Part shown: piece after piece, positions 33,601 to 42,611 of the stretch
Position numbering within the stretch: position 1 is the stretch's first letter
How the letters are laid out: each line of letters starts with the position of its first letter
Origin: Capniomyces stellatus
Taxonomy: Eukaryota > Kickxellomycota > Harpellomycetes > Harpellales > Legeriomycetaceae
DNA length: 64,000 nucleotides
Direction of reading: 5' to 3'
NCBI GenBank assembly: GCA_001661515.1
Contig: LUVW01000015.1
Location: 831,334 to 895,333 of the forward strand
The notes under the pieces: generated by a model
What the model was told of the DNA's origin: nothing
Seen by the model: only the letters and a program-made list of their open reading frames with translations
Databases searched by the model: none
Translations under genes and position numbers: made by a program

Positions 33601-35809
33601 AGGTAGAATGGTGGAGGAAATGAGTAAAAACATGATTTTTTGTGATCGCGAGTATTTGGTGATTGGTAGTGTTGAACAGATCCAAAAGCTGCATGTAGAC
33701 ACAGTTCCATTGCCAATGTGGGAAAGTCCACATAGACTGGCCCACCAGGCAATCAATGGGGTAATAGCTGTATGTTCAATAGTTTTGCTTCCCTCGACAG
33801 CACAAATTGGCACAGAAGACATCAACAACAACAGTAGTAATATTAATAGTAATAGTAATAACAGTGACACTATCAAGAGCAACAACGACAGTAATAACAG
33901 CAACAATAACAATGATAGTAATGGTAATAGTAATAGTAATGGTAGTCCAAATATTGATGGTGGTGAGGCAGGGAGTGGTAAAGTCAACGAAGTGGGAGTG
34001 CTGAAGGTGTTTGACGACAAGACGATGCAGCTGATTACGCAGATCAACTACCCTAACTACGAGCTTGCAGAAAGTATTTGTTCGTGTGAGCTAACAATGA
34101 TGACAAAGCAGTACAGCAGCACAAGGGAGGATAGGAGTGAGCAGGTGATAGCGGTGGGAACAGCAATAACACATCCTAACGACGACAACCCAACAGCGGG
34201 GTCTGTGTACCTGTACAAGTACGACCAGGCGTCACGGAGGCTAGTTGAAGTAACCAGATTTCCAACACGGGGTGCAGTGTACTCGCTGGTACCGTTCAAG
34301 GGCATGCTAGCAGCAGCCATAAACAATAGGGTTACTTTGCTGGGGTGGAAGGAGTGTGGGCTGGACCAGGGTGTGCGGCTTGAAATTGTTGGTGACGAGC
34401 CGGCTAATGTTGTTTCTTTGCACCTGGCAACCACCCCAAATGCCCGGAATAACCGGTCTAGTGAAGAATACGATGTTGCCGCTCACCTCATGGCTTTTGA
34501 CACCCCAACTGGCTCTGGTATTTCATCTAACCCGACCTCTGTCAACGTTGCTAACCCTGATGACTCCTTACTTGCTGTTGGCGACCTCATGAACGGCGTG
34601 TCTGTGTTTCAACAGAAATCCATTTTGACTTTCAAGTCCCCAAATAATCCAAGCTCTAACTTTGGAATAACCAATACCAATACCAATGCCAATACCAATG
34701 CCAATACCAATGCCAATACCAATGTTGCTGGAGAAAGTTGTGTTTACAAACACATTCGTCTTGAAGAATTGTCTAGAGAATACTTTTCCAACTGGACCAC
34801 TGCTCTCTCCTGTCTACCCAACCTCAACTATCTATGTTCTCCCAACCCCAGTTCCAACTCTGACTCTACTACTGCCGATCCTTTACACATCGATACTGTT
34901 GTCAACAATGGAACCAGATTTATTGTTGCTGAAAATGGCTTGAATCTCTACACTTTGTATTATGGCTCATCTCCATTCCTAACAAACTCCAACTCCAACT
35001 CCAATACCAATCCCAATTCTATCTCTGGTTCTAATCATTCTATAATGCCTGAAAAGGGTCTGGTTTTGACTGGAAGGTACCATTTGGGTGACTTAGTAAA
35101 CACCATAGTTCCTGGCTCAATTGCCATGAACACCCAGTCTGCTGTTGGTGACAAGTCCTTTGGGTCCTCCATAATAATTCCTGAGTTTCTAATGGGCACC
35201 ATTTCTGGTGCAATTCTGGTTACTGCGTCTGTTGAGTCTGCCAATGTTGGCAGAATTTTGGATCGATTGCAAAATAACATGGCTTTTATTGGGCCAACAT
35301 CTCAATGTGGGTACAGCGTGTACTCTAACAAGTCTGCCAACCAGTCTGGTATGAGTGGTCTTGGTCTTGGTGCTGGTGCTGGTACCAGCAGATTCCGCGA
35401 TGACGACGCCATAGCTACTGGTGTTGATAGCTGGTCTCATAAGCGATTTCGCTCCTTTTTAAACGTTCAAAAGAGCTGCAGGAGTTTTGGTTTTATTGAT
35501 GGCGACCTGATCCTCAAGTTTCTTGATTTGCCCAGATTTGTACAGCTCCAGTTATACAAACCAACCAATATTGGTTTAGCCAGTAACCTCGTCAACCCCA
35601 ATAACAACACCAACGCCAATAGTAACATTGAGGATTTAATCAAGACTTCTTGTATTGGAACCACATCGTTCAATCCTGGCAATTACCCCAACCCCAACAA
35701 CAATGTTAATAATATTGGTCATCTTTGTATTTCTGACATCCAGGCTGAAGAAGGAATTTCTTTTGATTCCTTGGTTGAGATTGTCGAGTCTGTATCAAGA
35801 ATCTTTTAA
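30695..35809 (+). CDS. DDB1: DDB1, CUL4 ubiquitin ligase adaptor
   Basis: Single-exon gene of 1704 residues. The N-terminus (ATAQKPTSVYGSVKGNF, then LILAKCNRLETYRV) and later segments (GSHYGDSRMVK, NLAPIVDLCM, LVTCSGS..PSLRVIRNGVG, SDRPAVMYGR, EQIQKLHVDTVPL, RGAVYSLVPFKGMLAAAINNR, LAVGDLMNGVSVF and the C-terminal RSFGFIDGDLILKFLDLPR) match DDB1 in order. DDB1 is a triple beta-propeller that links CUL4-RBX1 to DCAF substrate receptors, acting in nucleotide-excision repair and replication control. The normal length is about 1140; the excess is low complexity: a Leu-Asp hexanucleotide repeat (33538-33592), an Asn/Ser tract (33820-33955), NTNAN repeats (34672-34722) and an R/E/K-G tract (32165-32240). 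These fall between propeller blades, so the fold is probably kept. The start is the ATG at 30695, directly before the family's QIVATAQKPT. Confidence 0.93.
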   Translation: MSKNPEVKYQIVATAQKPTSVYGSVKGNFFGGSEVGLILAKCNRLETYRVRKNGLELMGEHVLHGRVSALKKIRLQGQDVDKVVVVSEKKQFAIWKWSVEKSSLEVEYAGDFEGRVERPLEEGAKLAVDPNGRCIAMMVFQGSITIIGVSSGEEEVEFNNKRWEYVEEINRYGSNSAEAKRIKSKGTFTWPYMVEQRQESKGKEKEDSVVAVGEIKRRHLYKSVVCRVDELKVIDMNFMNKSKETSLVVLYEDANMTRHIKIFNLVFDRPRYSLCTKRVRMQYVWQYRDLDINYNMLAPSLLEMGGLVVVSEDKVKFIDENNKYEESKALGGSQITALTWIEEQGKSGKSGKDVEAEKSTSERLLLGDDVGMLYIVIIKRKGANGYIHSSGGSGRMVELIVERLGEIPIAMSLSYVGNGKLFVGSHYGDSRMVKMNQEIKEIKGDLWTKSTNMGLFSFVETIETMGNLAPIVDLCMIKDQVDGGDEGNGKYINKGRERERERGKEKEKGKGKGGYSARVGMGKGVEAGGGERLVTCSGSRSKPSLRVIRNGVGVEILGSIEMKGLLSMWTVAVEEKTGRNSSVSNKSEFRIYVVLSFVSFTRVLEIKDSNRNKQMERKVKIEVGEVRDLKQRGFVTDKQSVYVGNSSRLDTIVQVTGDGVRVMEGEMNVVSSEWKVESIDELGNNSGSGNGSDESGERIVVAHGHNNQIVLGTKKNKVVYLEISYREKGQVEIVVKAVRQMESQISSIHINSVFDSGVELVAVGVWGRQMVSLLELPRLEMVDVHISSLRGISSGAVVRSVLLVRLDNLGYLLAGLSDGQLVYAAIKERESTALKSGLGLVSVENEKVVVLGTIPIRLTAFLSNGKQNVFVSSDRPAVMYGRGNKPLFSHVNTNSLLNVTPMVPPKLCEMRMKMEMEIKIKMNKNSGLEMNKKLDLDMNKELDLDMNKDLDLDLDLDLDLDLDLDLSIGGRMVEEMSKNMIFCDREYLVIGSVEQIQKLHVDTVPLPMWESPHRLAHQAINGVIAVCSIVLLPSTAQIGTEDINNNSSNINSNSNNSDTIKSNNDSNNSNNNNDSNGNSNSNGSPNIDGGEAGSGKVNEVGVLKVFDDKTMQLITQINYPNYELAESICSCELTMMTKQYSSTREDRSEQVIAVGTAITHPNDDNPTAGSVYLYKYDQASRRLVEVTRFPTRGAVYSLVPFKGMLAAAINNRVTLLGWKECGLDQGVRLEIVGDEPANVVSLHLATTPNARNNRSSEEYDVAAHLMAFDTPTGSGISSNPTSVNVANPDDSLLAVGDLMNGVSVFQQKSILTFKSPNNPSSNFGITNTNTNANTNANTNANTNVAGESCVYKHIRLEELSREYFSNWTTALSCLPNLNYLCSPNPSSNSDSTTADPLHIDTVVNNGTRFIVAENGLNLYTLYYGSSPFLTNSNSNSNTNPNSISGSNHSIMPEKGLVLTGRYHLGDLVNTIVPGSIAMNTQSAVGDKSFGSSIIIPEFLMGTISGAILVTASVESANVGRILDRLQNNMAFIGPTSQCGYSVYSNKSANQSGMSGLGLGAGAGTSRFRDDDAIATGVDSWSHKRFRSFLNVQKSCRSFGFIDGDLILKFLDLPRFVQLQLYKPTNIGLASNLVNPNNNTNANSNIEDLIKTSCIGTTSFNPGNYPNPNNNVNNIGHLCISDIQAEEGISFDSLVEIVESVSRIF
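33484..33592 (+). repeat. Coding microsatellite in DDB1
   Basis: About three 24-bp units coding MNKxLDLD are followed by nine copies of a GATTTG-type hexamer coding alternating Leu-Asp. It is in frame, so slippage changes length by whole LD pairs. Confidence 0.85.
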
Positions 35810-35860
35810 TTTATTTCCCCCCTTTTATTTTAATTTGTTTTATTAATTTATTATTTATTT

Positions 35861-35980
35861 TTTTTATTTTTTTTTATTTTATTTATGTGGTTTATTGGTA
35901 ATTTATTTTTTTATTTTTTTATTTATGTGGTTTATTGGTAATTTATTTTTTTATTTTTTTATTTATGTGGTTTATTGGTA
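35861..35980 (+). repeat. 40-bp tandem repeat, 3 copies
   Basis: The block ending ATTTATGTGGTTTATTGGTA occurs at 35881-35900, 35921-35940 and 35961-35980 with identical T/A-rich spacers, so the period is 40 bp. The copies are nearly identical, implying recent amplification. It lies just after the DDB1 stop, probably in its 3' UTR or terminator. Confidence 0.9.
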
Positions 35981-36061
35981 ACAAAATCAACACAACAAAA
36001 TATACAATATTAAACAATACTATAAAAATACTATAAAACAATGTGCTATTTTGATATGTTA

Positions 36062-36178
36062 AATGACTCTATTAGCCAACACCCCTTCGATCAATTAGAT
36101 CGTCCGTACCCGATCGGCATTGGTTCAGGGAGATTGGTGCTACTTTAAGCTTGGACAGGATCAAGTGGCGGGGTTTAA
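36062..36178. other. GC-richer conserved-looking intergenic patch
   Basis: Between the convergent 3' ends of DDB1 and the App1-like gene is a 110-bp stretch visibly richer in G+C than its flanks. It contains inverted repeats (CGATC-AATTA-GATCG at 36094-36108, and CCGATCGG near 36117). It is not coding in any frame for more than a few codons and is not a tRNA, 5S or U6 by eye. It could be an unannotated small RNA or a conserved 3'-end element. Confidence 0.3.
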
Positions 36179-36276
36179 ATAAAAATAAATTATGGTTTTA
36201 AAATACATGTATATAAAGTATGTAACTAAATTAAAAAGTAAATAGTAGAAATAAATAATAAAGGTAAATAATAGTT

Positions 36277-39200
36277 TTATAGCTCCAAAAACGGATCTTC
36301 AAGCTGATATAATTCATATCCATTAACAAACAGCCTCAATAGTCCATCTGGTAACCCCTCAGAATGCTTCATCACTCGGTTCCAAAAGTTTAATCTGTCG
36401 ATTTGGATTTTGCTGATACACTTTTCCAAATCCAAATCCTCTTCATCCTCTCCATTCTCTTCATCCTCTTCATCCTCTTTATAATCTTCATAATCTTCAT
36501 AATCTTCACAATGTTCACACACTTCATAACCTTCTTCATGTTCATGTTCTTCTTTGCGCTTTGTGTGACTCGTCCGTTTTTCCAACTCGTTCTTCCTTGC
36601 GTATATCTTTTCGGGTTTCCCAACAACTTTCTCGTTATTCTTTCCTCTTCCTTTTGCCGGTGTGGGCCCTACTGATACTGCCTTCTCTTTCCCACGCTCC
36701 TCATTCTCTTCAACGTTCTCATACTCGTTATTACCTTTCATTCCCATCTCCACACACTCCTCTTTTTCTTCTTTTTTATCAACTTTTTCTGATGTTTTCT
36801 TATACCTCCTATTCAGGTCCTTTGTCTTTCCCGTCTTTCTCGCCTTTTCCAAGTCCACCCTGTCCGACACACCAACCACATTACTTCCATCTCCTCCCTT
36901 TTCCGAATTCTCGCTATCTGAACACTCGCTATATCCGCTCTCCTCACTAAATGCCTCCTCCTTCTCATAGATATTCCCCATGCTCATCTTTCTTCCTATA
37001 TCCTCATAATCCTCCTCATCACTATCCTCATCTGCCTCACTATAACTCCCCGTTGTACTACTACCACTACCTTCAAAACTATTCCTCTTTTCTTCCACCG
37101 GCTTTACCCCAGCAGCCGTATCTTCCTCTCCATCATCCCACCGACTCTTGCCTACTTTGGTGCTTCTTGCCTTGCTAATCCTTTTTGACATCCTCCCCTT
37201 CTTGTTGTTTGCAACATCACTAATGTCCGCCAACTCAATACGCTTCCCGTTATACCCAACCAACTCTACATTTATCTCCCCACTTCCAACCCTCTTATAC
37301 TGCATCAGCCTCATACTCATTATCTGCTTCCTTATCTCAACCTTCCTCCTGACCTCAACCATCTCAAAGTTTATTCCCGTGTCAAAATCATCCTTATACC
37401 CCAATGTCCCTGTCATGCTCACATTGCTACACCGTACTCCCGCTCCCGACCCAACACTCAGGTTTCTATCATCATCCTCTTCATCCCTATTATCCCACCC
37501 AGTCGAGCTATACCTGCTCCCCTCCATACGCATGCTGTTATCGCTTAATCTCTCTCCTCCCACACTACTACGTCCTCCCACATATCCCGACATATCCTCT
37601 ATCTCTATCCGCTTGGCTGATGAACTGATTTTCCTACTTGCCCTCAATTTTTTCTTCTTTTCAAACAACTTCTCTATGTCCCCCACATCATCCGTATACT
37701 TGCTCAGTCTAGTATTCATTTTTCTTATGTTCACTATCTCTGGATCATCTGAAAAGTCGCAGCTATTTTCGTAATCATTGCTATCTTCTGGAATCAATTT
37801 CAGCTGCTTCTTCAAATCCAACTCCCTTTTCTCTTCTACCATTTCAAAATTAACTCCCGTGTCAAAGTCATCCTTATATCGATCAGTATCTTTGTTTTTA
37901 TCTTCATCTTCACTTGGCAAAACCATTATTGGGTTTCCCGATCTCACTTTTCTTTCTCTAACTGCTTTCCTCCCACCATTCTCACCAACATTTCCACCTT
38001 CCCCATTGCTATCTCTTAACCCAACCCCACCTCCGCTCCCCCTTTTAGCCCACTGCTCATTACTATCTTTGCCTGAGCTAGTCCCATATAAACTGCTTGA
38101 TCTTATTTTATAATCATCAACTAAGCCTCCAACGCTCAACTCGCTGTCACTATCTTCTCCTTTTGCCATCTCTTCGACATTTCTGTTGTCAGTGATCACC
38201 TGCTGGCTCAGTTTTACCTCTTCGTCAGTATCACCTTCGCTTTCGCTCTCGTTGCTCCTTTCTATTCCCTTAACCATCTCTCCATCCTCGTCATAGTTTT
38301 TCTCACTACCGCTACTTTCTGACTCGCTATCTACAATCTTTTCCACCACCTCAACTCTCTTTTTACCAACGCTCTTAGCTCCTGCATCAACTTTTGCTTG
38401 TTCAGCATTTTTTTCAATATATTCATCCTCCTTTTCCTTCTCACTCTCACTCTCGCTATGACGCTCTGTTGATTTGCTTCTATCAACGCCCACTCCATCT
38501 GATGACAGGCTGGATTCACGAATGCCATCGTCGCTGCTTTCGCTACGACTGTCAGCAACATATAGCTCCGTGTCAACTACTTTACCCGTATTTACCAAAT
38601 CCCCCTCTTCCCCCTCCCCCTCCTCCTCCTCCTCTTCGTCGTCGCTACTATTCCCATGTTCACTAACACCTTCTCCTTCTATTACTGTGCCTTCTACACT
38701 AGCATTGCTTTCATTATCGCTGCTAACAACTCTTTCGGGAGTATACCTGCTTAACTCTTCCAAGTCGACTGGTTCAACCTCACTGTCGCTGTTGGAACTA
38801 TATCCTACCAATGGAGCCTTGTTGTTTTTTTGTTCAGCTTCTTTATTGGCGATGTTTTTACCTTCCACTTCTACTGGGTCAATCTTTTCCGCATTCCCTT
38901 TCTCTTCCTCCACTTCCACTTTATCGATTACTTTTTCTTCACCTACTCCTTTATCGATTAATTTTTCTTCACCTACTGCTTTATCAATTACCCTTTCTTC
39001 ACCTACTACTTTTTTATTTTTTTCTTCCTCTTTTTTCTTCATTGCTTCTAAATCAAAATCAAATAGTAGGTCTTGGATGATTCTCGAATGCCTTTGAATG
39101 TTAACCGACGAAAAATCAATCCCGGAATCAAAATCTATCTTGTATCCATTTTTTAAATCATCCCAATTGTTACCTCTGTCCAACACCACTACTTTCTGCT

Positions 39201-41418
39201 TTCCATCAGGTAGCTGGTAAGCATACTCGTCATCTGAAGCGGATTTCCCCAAAACTTTATGCGCTTTGGTTCTGTACTTTTTTTCACTCAGCCTTTTCAG
39301 ATAATTCATTTTTTCAACTTCAAATTGTGGCATGTCCAAACCCGAAAAAGTCAGTGGCCTTTCTCCATTCTTTCCAGATTCGTTTTTTTCATCTTCTTTG
39401 TTTTCAATGTTTATTATAGGCAACAATGCCGCTTTTGGATCCAAGTAGTCTCGATTAAGCTTTACAAACAGCATCTTCAACAGCTTTATTCGCTCCAAGT
39501 TTACCTTGTTCTCGTATTTACTAGACACGTTCTGTTTATGAGCTTCAGTCTCTTTGTCGGTTTGCTTTTTCCCGGTTTGTTTTTTGTTAAGTTTCGACTT
39601 TTTGGAATTCTTGTGATTGTTGTGCTTGGCGTGTTTTGCGTGTTTGGCGTGTTTGAACGTTCTATTCTTATTTTTTGTTTTGTGCCGCTTGATACCAATT
39701 GGTTCTCTGGCCCTATGCAACTCTCCGCTTTCTGGGTTAATTCTTCTCATCGCCTTACTATAATCACCGCCCTCTCCCACCAGATCCTTATTATGTTTTT
39801 TCTGTTTACTTTTACTTTGATCAAAACCTTCTTCCTTGTCTATTTCGTCAGCTAGCTCCTCCGCTTCGCTGAAATTTCCAACCCAAGGCTTGTCTAAATC
39901 ACCTACAGCTTCATATTTACTAGCTTCATCCTTACCAGCTTCGTAAACAGCCTCTATATTTTCTTCCAAGTTTAGGCCATCCGCTTCTACGTTTTTTTTA
40001 GCTTTGTATGGCTTACGAGCTATATTACCAACCAATTTCCTATTCAATTCACCTTCGAACGTTGAATCGGAATCATATTCGATCGCTTTGCTTACAGATG
40101 CTGTGTCTGCTATTTTAAAATCTTCGTTGTTATTTCCCACAAATTCCCCATCATTATAACATCCAGAAACATCATTAGAGATATATGTAGATACGGGCTT
40201 TAGTGTCTTTATCAACTCTACATGCTTTCTCTTTTCGATTTCTGGTTCGCTCTCTTTGCCCTCCTTTTTACCTGTTGCTGTCAAGTCAAGCGCTTTGTAC
40301 AGGTTAGGTACTTTTATCCCTTTGATTGTCTGAACCACGTCTCTCATTACGCCCTTTTTTACATTCTTATTGCCTTTTTTACCCTCAATTTTCTTCTTTT
40401 TGACTTGCGCACCGTCCTTCTCGCTAAACAGCAACTTATTCACCTGCTTGTAGAAATCGTCGCTGTCAAACCCATAGAACTTTTGAGCCTGGCTTTCGGC
40501 GATTGCTGCTGTTCTATACACCTCTTCCCCTAAACTAAACTCAGCGTCACATTTCCTCTTGTTGTGTTTGGACTTTACAAACACATCTCTTATGTATATG
40601 TTTGATATTCGGTTTGGATATTTCTTTGCAAACTCGATATATAGCTCCAAATCGCCCTCCCCACTATCCCCAACCAAAACAAACTTTCTATTGGGGTATT
40701 TTGATATTATATCATCCAGCATCACTCTTTTAGACTTCAACCCGCCTGCCATGTTCGTTTTCTTCAGAATTCTCCCCTTGTCAAACTCGCGCAGGTGCAT
40801 GCTCCCGAGTGGAAAATCAAATCCTTTTATAAACGCGTTGAGCATTGGGTATAGCTGTTGGGGCGAATTTGAAACGTAATGAAATTGCGCACCCATCTCC
40901 TCCCATTTTATATATGCCCGTCTCATTCCTTTTACTGCCTTCAGATTCCCTGACAAAGCTGTTTCTACAGCTCTCCTCTTTCCAGAGACAATATTTGAAA
41001 CTTTTATTGTGTCGTCTATATCACTGATTATTGACACACCCGTATCGGGAAGTAGAAACACGTCTACTCCCTCATACAACCCAAGATCAATCTCTGAGCA
41101 GTATGTTTTATTTATCAGCTCGTATAGATCCTCTCCTAGTGGAACCTGGCCAAATATCTTGACCTCCGAGTTGGGTTTGATCTCTTGATTAATGCTTTCA
41201 TCCAGCAAAAGTAGCTCTGCGTTTAGCTTTCCATCGATAATCTCAAAAGACTGAATATCGTCCTTCAAGCTTCTTTTTCTCGATTTTGATAATATGTTAC
41301 TCTCCTTCTTTTTCTTCTTTTTTTGCTCTTCAATATTCTTTAACTCCTCCAACATTGTCTGGATTCTTTCAATATCCTCTGGCGCCTTTATCATGTTTTT
41401 ACGTTGCTTTAACGACAT
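36277..41418 (-). CDS. App1-type phosphatidate phosphatase with a giant disordered tail
   Basis: 1713 residues from the ATG at 41418. Residues about 60-290 match the App1 (DUF2183) catalytic domain: the DxDxT motif as SDIDDTIK (133-137), HYVSNSPQQLYP, GFPLG-like FDFPLGSMHLR, and KFVLVGDSGEGDLELY. Yeast App1 is a Mg-dependent phosphatidate phosphatase at cortical actin patches, making diacylglycerol. The C-terminal 1400 residues are highly charged and Ser-rich, with a KDDFDTGxNFEMVE motif repeated and a variant KIDFDSGIDF (see findings). The last 40 residues (RLNFWNRVMKHSEGLPDGLLRLFVNGYEL) look like the conserved C-terminal segment of fungal App1 proteins. The frame is open about 30 codons upstream without an ATG, so a 5' exon ending near 41515 is possible. 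The gene is intronless as annotated and convergent with DDB1. Confidence 0.85.
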   Translation of the reverse strand: MSLKQRKNMIKAPEDIERIQTMLEELKNIEEQKKKKKKESNILSKSRKRSLKDDIQSFEIIDGKLNAELLLLDESINQEIKPNSEVKIFGQVPLGEDLYELINKTYCSEIDLGLYEGVDVFLLPDTGVSIISDIDDTIKVSNIVSGKRRAVETALSGNLKAVKGMRRAYIKWEEMGAQFHYVSNSPQQLYPMLNAFIKGFDFPLGSMHLREFDKGRILKKTNMAGGLKSKRVMLDDIISKYPNRKFVLVGDSGEGDLELYIEFAKKYPNRISNIYIRDVFVKSKHNKRKCDAEFSLGEEVYRTAAIAESQAQKFYGFDSDDFYKQVNKLLFSEKDGAQVKKKKIEGKKGNKNVKKGVMRDVVQTIKGIKVPNLYKALDLTATGKKEGKESEPEIEKRKHVELIKTLKPVSTYISNDVSGCYNDGEFVGNNNEDFKIADTASVSKAIEYDSDSTFEGELNRKLVGNIARKPYKAKKNVEADGLNLEENIEAVYEAGKDEASKYEAVGDLDKPWVGNFSEAEELADEIDKEEGFDQSKSKQKKHNKDLVGEGGDYSKAMRRINPESGELHRAREPIGIKRHKTKNKNRTFKHAKHAKHAKHNNHKNSKKSKLNKKQTGKKQTDKETEAHKQNVSSKYENKVNLERIKLLKMLFVKLNRDYLDPKAALLPIINIENKEDEKNESGKNGERPLTFSGLDMPQFEVEKMNYLKRLSEKKYRTKAHKVLGKSASDDEYAYQLPDGKQKVVVLDRGNNWDDLKNGYKIDFDSGIDFSSVNIQRHSRIIQDLLFDFDLEAMKKKEEEKNKKVVGEERVIDKAVGEEKLIDKGVGEEKVIDKVEVEEEKGNAEKIDPVEVEGKNIANKEAEQKNNKAPLVGYSSNSDSEVEPVDLEELSRYTPERVVSSDNESNASVEGTVIEGEGVSEHGNSSDDEEEEEEGEGEEGDLVNTGKVVDTELYVADSRSESSDDGIRESSLSSDGVGVDRSKSTERHSESESEKEKEDEYIEKNAEQAKVDAGAKSVGKKRVEVVEKIVDSESESSGSEKNYDEDGEMVKGIERSNESESEGDTDEEVKLSQQVITDNRNVEEMAKGEDSDSELSVGGLVDDYKIRSSSLYGTSSGKDSNEQWAKRGSGGGVGLRDSNGEGGNVGENGGRKAVRERKVRSGNPIMVLPSEDEDKNKDTDRYKDDFDTGVNFEMVEEKRELDLKKQLKLIPEDSNDYENSCDFSDDPEIVNIRKMNTRLSKYTDDVGDIEKLFEKKKKLRASRKISSSAKRIEIEDMSGYVGGRSSVGGERLSDNSMRMEGSRYSSTGWDNRDEEDDDRNLSVGSGAGVRCSNVSMTGTLGYKDDFDTGINFEMVEVRRKVEIRKQIMSMRLMQYKRVGSGEINVELVGYNGKRIELADISDVANNKKGRMSKRISKARSTKVGKSRWDDGEEDTAAGVKPVEEKRNSFEGSGSSTTGSYSEADEDSDEEDYEDIGRKMSMGNIYEKEEAFSEESGYSECSDSENSEKGGDGSNVVGVSDRVDLEKARKTGKTKDLNRRYKKTSEKVDKKEEKEECVEMGMKGNNEYENVEENEERGKEKAVSVGPTPAKGRGKNNEKVVGKPEKIYARKNELEKRTSHTKRKEEHEHEEGYEVCEHCEDYEDYEDYKEDEEDEENGEDEEDLDLEKCISKIQIDRLNFWNRVMKHSEGLPDGLLRLFVNGYELYQLEDPFLEL
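36415..36525 (-). repeat. Acidic trinucleotide repeat in App1-like gene
   Basis: Runs of CTC/TTC and CATAATCTT units on the plus strand code repeated E-D-Y and E-D-E-E on the minus strand. It is a coding low-complexity tract near the C-terminus of the App1-like protein. Confidence 0.7.
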
Positions 41419-41651
41419 CTTTGGCAGCTTTCTTGATAGTTTTCTTGATAGTTTTCTTTCCAGAACAGAGTTTACAAACCTCTCAACCCTATCTTTATCT
41501 ATGTTTACATTTCAAACATCCAATATATTTGTAACTCGTCTTCTTATTTTAATCTTGGATTCAAACTAAATTACCCTATGCACCACCAAACCACATGTAT
41601 ATAATATAGCCCAACTTTGTTTCTGCAGTGGCTTTATATATTACATATATC

Positions 41652-42611
41652 TTAATATTCGCACAGCATAATTTTAACCTTACCATTATCTTGTGCGGGG
41701 TTCTTGGTTTCATTTGTTTCCTCTGCTGTACTTAGGCTTAGCCAGTCAGTTTCACTGTTGTTTTTTAACACCACTGGCATTATATCTGCAGAAGACCTTG
41801 GCAATGGTTCAGACAGTAGATACCGCAACCTATTCTTCATAACTGTGTGCGAATCGGTTCCCTTTTTCACGCCCATTAGCATCTTTATTGTAGCTAAATA
41901 GTATTCCATTGTCAAAATAAAAGCCTGTTAATAACTATACTCTACTTGTTTTTTCAGTTCATGTACTTTACAAGTCTTTTCTATTTGTTTCTTTGTTTCT
42001 TTGTTTTTTTGTTTCTTTTCTGTTATCAACTATTTACATTCACTGATATAACAATTCAAAATTTATTGTAAAATTATATTTACATCTCATAATTTTAGAT
42101 CCTCGACTCCCAGAATTAGGCCCATATCCCCAACCTTTCACTTGGATCCTCCATCCCTTGATGTTATTATCTAATAATTGACATTGAAGAATTTAACAGA
42201 TATCTTCGATTAGTATACTCAAAGGAGCATAATTGAAAACGTTTTTATCAATACTCGCATCTGATTCATCCAACTCACCCCCCCCCCCATTCATTTGATT
42301 CAAATGATATACATTTTTTTCTTCTTCCGAATACAGAAAAGATACCACAGTTCTAATACAAAACACACTTTTTCTAGGTAATATTGAAGCATACCTCTCA
42401 CGCCTAGAGTGGGATACAGCATCAGACAGTTCACATCTTTTGATCCATTTCTGGTGTCGTGCTTCTCTCCCGAGTTACGAACTTCCAAAAGCTTTTGGTT
42501 ATTTTCTGACCCTTTTTTTATCTTTTGCTTTTCAATAAGCCTTTCGGGTTTTTTTATTGCATCGACATCCTCGTGTACTATAACCACCCTGTTTGTTTTT
42601 ACTGCCTTCAT
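41652..42611 (-). CDS. Tentative small spliced gene, hypothetical protein
   Basis: Two open frames on the minus strand look protein-like and can be joined in phase: exon 42611-42402 (starting MKAVKTNRVVIVHEDVDAIK and ending YPTLG before GTGAGA) and exon 41924-41652 (after a CAG acceptor, AFILTMEYYLATIKMLMGVK...), giving about 160 residues. The intron would be 477 bp, longer than its neighbours, and contains another open stretch (near 42015-42165, NNIKGWRIQVKGWGYGPN) that may be a missed exon or belong to a different model. The second exon resembles the last helices of an MIT domain, only weakly. The product is not recognised. Confidence 0.35.

Noticed and set aside
31972..34047. Long antisense open frames opposite DDB1 (263 and 295 codons)
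   Set aside because: They mirror DDB1 codon bias and repeats; their composition is Leu/Ser/Pro/Ile runs with no domain, while the plus strand matches DDB1 throughout.
42281..42294. Run of C residues near 42283 as a regulatory signal
   Set aside because: A single homopolymer within the putative intron; no partner motif or context gives it meaning.
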